From positions 18,621,319 through 18,685,318 of the forward strand of contig NC_067206.1 of assembly GCF_026262505.1 (NCBI RefSeq): 64,000 nucleotides of DNA, given 5' to 3'. This DNA comes from Trichomonas vaginalis G3 (taxonomy: Eukaryota; Parabasalia; Trichomonadida; Trichomonadidae). Both the position numbers and the translations under genes were made by a program. Below the pieces are notes generated by a model. That model did no database searches, had not been told where the DNA came from, and saw nothing but the letters and a program-made list of their open reading frames with translations. Shown piece after piece: positions 61,650-64,000 of the stretch (its first letter is position 1; each line of letters opens with the position of its first letter).

Positions 61650-61696
61650 AATAAAGTTAGTTTTAAAATTATTTTTATTTTTTTATTCCTATATAA
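61650..61696 (+). promoter_or_regulatory. Class I promoter of the primase-helicase gene
   Basis: AATAAAGTTAGTTTTA, then a T-rich run and TTTTTTTATTCCTATATAA directly before the ATG. It is identical over the first 16 bases to the promoters of element A early genes at 9257 and 10471. Confidence 0.65.
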
Positions 61697-64000
61697 ATGA
61701 CAACAACAAACAACAACAGCAACTTTATCGTTTCTGATGAAAAAGTTATTGATTCATTAGCTGAGGAATTAGTTGTGGCAGAAACTAAAACCCTCAACGA
61801 AAGAATTGGTGAAAACAAGATTGATTTACATAACTACCTCAAACACGATGGAGGAAGAGGAAGGAAAACTGGTATGGCTTTATTAGTAAATAAAATATCA
61901 AATTTAACGATTATAGATGTTGATATCAATAAATCATACAATGATGAACTTAAAGAAACAGTTAGAAAAGACATTTTATCAAAACTTTTGGATAAAGATG
62001 TTATCGTTAAAACCGCTTCAGGAGGTCTTCACATTTATTGTAACACTAATTTCTTCTATTCAGTTTCGAACAGAATGATTAAATGCTATTCCTGCAATGA
62101 TTACGATATTGATATAATGACTTCTATGGATGATTCAAAGCGTTCTTTAGTAGTTATGGCTGATTCAAGAGTTCGCAAGAATGCAACAGAACCAATCAAT
62201 ACATACTCATTCATTCGTGGAAGTTACGACTCGACCATAACCAGAACAGTGAATGATATATTAAATGATTTGAATATTAAGGTAAGAGTTGAACAGAAGA
62301 ACGAAGAAATAAAGACTATCATGAATGAAAACAAAGATGTAAACATTGACGATAAACTTGCCCAGAGCATAGTTTGATGGCATCTGTGATTTTGAAGTAC
62401 ATAATGACGGTGGAAATATGAATTTAGAAAAAGAAGTTACATTATTCACACTGTTTCAAGCAATTAATTCATTACCTAATCATTTAATTAATGAAGCATA
62501 CGATAATGTTTATAACTTCTGCAATTTAACTGAAAAAGCAAAAAGTAATTTTGAAAAAGCACGTAATATATTGCACATTTAATGACTTCTCCATTTGTTT
62601 TGGTGAAGATTCTAAAACTATATCAAAAGGAATATTATGATGAATATGTTTTACCTTTATTACGTAAGCCAAAAATAACATTTGATATCAAACTTGATGA
62701 CTCGTTTTTGATAACAGATCTTAGACGAAGGCTGAAAATCATCAGTATAAAAACAGTTCTGAAGTAATTGAGGATTTATCACGTGTAATCCGTTTTGTAG
62801 ATTGTGGAAATAAATATTTCATTCAAAAGATTACAACATACACGACAAAATGAATCAAATATCATTCGTTCTTCAATCAAACATGAAAGAGTCACTCAAA
62901 ATGATTAAATTATTTAAAGAAGAAGTAAAACCATAACAGCATGGGATGTACTACTAAATCAATTGTCTTCATTAACCGTTAAGGTGTTTGCTTTAAATCT
63001 GATTCTCCAGATGTTTTCTCAACGTTTCAGGGTTATAAATACAACGTTCTTGAAAAGCCTGATTACTCAAAAATTGAGATGTTTATGGATTTCATTAAAG
63101 AAGCCATTTGTGATAATAACGATGAAGTGTATAATACCTTCTCGGCTGGATTGCATCAATGATTCAACATCCTGGAATCAAGAATGAAACAGCAATTATT
63201 TTGAAAGGACTTCAGGGAACAGGTAAAAACAGATTCACAGACATTATTTCTGAACTTCTCGCTGGTTATTTCATGTAAAAAACATTACCGAAATAGGTGA
63301 GCTAACGGGTAATTTCAATTCAGTAGTTGAGAATAAAATGTTTCTTGTACTTAATGAACTCAAGAATGTAGGTGAAGATAGACTCGCAAACTTCAACGCT
63401 TTGAAATCAATTATAACGGATAATGAGATTAGAATTAATGAAAAGAATCAACCTAGAAGAACAGCACAGAACGTTGCAAACTTCATTTTCGTAACTAATA
63501 ACGTTTACCCTGTCAAAATTGAAGTTGGAGACAGAAGATACGTAGTTTTAAGAGTTAATGGTAAATTTAAGGGTCAATTTGATTACTTCAAGAATTTAAT
63601 GGATTCATGTACAAAGGAATTTTATGATAATTTACTAACATATTTTATGCAATATGACCTTTCATCATTTAATGTACGAATCATACCGATGACTGAAGCC
63701 AAACAAGATTTAATCGAGTTATCATCAAATCCTTTAGATGTATGGATAAATACACATTATGATGAATTGTGTGCAGGTATGACGTGTAAAAATGCTCTAT
63801 TCTGCAAACCATCAGACATGAAAGACAAGAATTTTCAAATGAGTATTAAGGATAAATGTGATAAGAAACAGAGAAGAATAGATGGTAAACAGACATGGTA
63901 TTATGTTTTGAAAGAAGAAATGAAAGGATTATATAAACAGGTTGAACCAAACGATAATGAGGATTCATTTACTGATGATGAAATACCTGTAAATGAAGCT
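61697..64000 (+). pseudogene. Primase-polymerase / SF3 helicase of element C, broken and cut by window end
   Basis: The N-terminal domain has LTIIDVDINKS, then VIVKTASGGLHIYCNT and DYDIDIMTS, the pattern of archaeo-eukaryotic primase-polymerase (PrimPol) domains (DxD, sGGxH, and a third acidic strand). Downstream near 63190 is the SF3 helicase P-loop KGLQGTGKN, then a VTNNVYPV-type sensor region near 63500. Such fusions prime and unwind viral DNA in virophages and many Polinton-like viruses. This replaces the family-B polymerase of element A. It is broken, with several breaks, mostly in the linker. Confidence 0.8.

Larger units (their letters stand above)
52453..64000. mobile_element. Polinton-like element C (partial, runs off the window)
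   Basis: A third element with its own divergent double-jelly-roll capsid gene, packaging ATPase, CCG-motif and penton-like genes, a repeat-rich fibre, and a primase-polymerase/SF3 helicase gene. Neither end is identified: the left side touches element B and the right side leaves the window. No integrase or family-B polymerase is seen here. Several genes look whole (capsid, 299-aa, CCG-motif, penton-like); ATPase, fibre and helicase are broken, with roughly eight to ten breaks in all. Confidence 0.75.

Overview
The window looks like repeat-rich DNA of a parabasalid protist, most likely Trichomonas vaginalis or a close relative. The reasons are very AT-rich, intron-free sequence, several roughly 20 kb Maverick/Polinton elements with terminal inverted repeats, a Mutator-like transposase remnant, D,D35E integrase-type transposons, and a scaffold gap of 25 Ns at 28027-28051. 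I recognise no ordinary host housekeeping gene. The species is inferred from element content, not from a marker gene.

Layout. (1) 1-970 is AT-rich flank followed by a tandem repeat built of four consecutive hairpins. (2) 972-21970 is Maverick/Polinton A, bounded by about 637-bp inverted repeats and 5-bp GACAC duplications, inserted at the loop of one of those hairpins. It carries a packaging ATPase, a penton-like protein, a collagen/tail-fibre protein, a retroviral-type integrase, two KilA-N proteins, a family-B DNA polymerase, an HNH endonuclease and a double-jelly-roll major capsid protein. (3) 22081-29630 is degenerate transposon territory: a 125-bp tandem array, an intact-looking D,D35E transposase, a MULE transposase fragment, integrase fragments, another copy of the hairpin repeat, the gap, and a 32-bp tandem array. 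(4) 29631-52452 is element B. It is bounded by inverted A-runs plus a stem-loop, holds two roughly 6 kb inverted arms (30659-36606 and 44867-51042) around a badly decayed centre, and has capsid, helicase, ATPase and KilA-N genes. (5) 52453-64000 is element C, cut by the window edge. It has a third divergent capsid gene, an ATPase, a penton-like gene, a 39-bp-repeat fibre gene and a primase-polymerase/SF3 helicase gene.

How the genes fit together. All three elements share a virion module (double-jelly-roll capsid, penton-like protein, packaging ATPase, a CCG-motif protein), and A and C also share a trimeric-fibre type. They differ in replication: A has a family-B polymerase and integrase, while B and C have SF3 helicases, with a primase-polymerase domain visible in C. 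Two promoter types recur. A long T-rich block with AATAAAGTTAG precedes replication and KilA-N genes (putative early). A short TTTTTATTTG-like box within about 20 bp of the ATG precedes structural genes (putative late). An iteron built around GTTAGATCTAAC recurs in A and B, and C has the same architecture with a changed half-site (GGTGAGATCTCACC).

State. A looks recent, because its terminal repeats are almost identical, but several of its genes are broken. B is heavily broken in its left two thirds and much better preserved on the right. C mixes whole-looking and broken genes. These elements are treated as fossils: their breaks are counted only roughly and not located.
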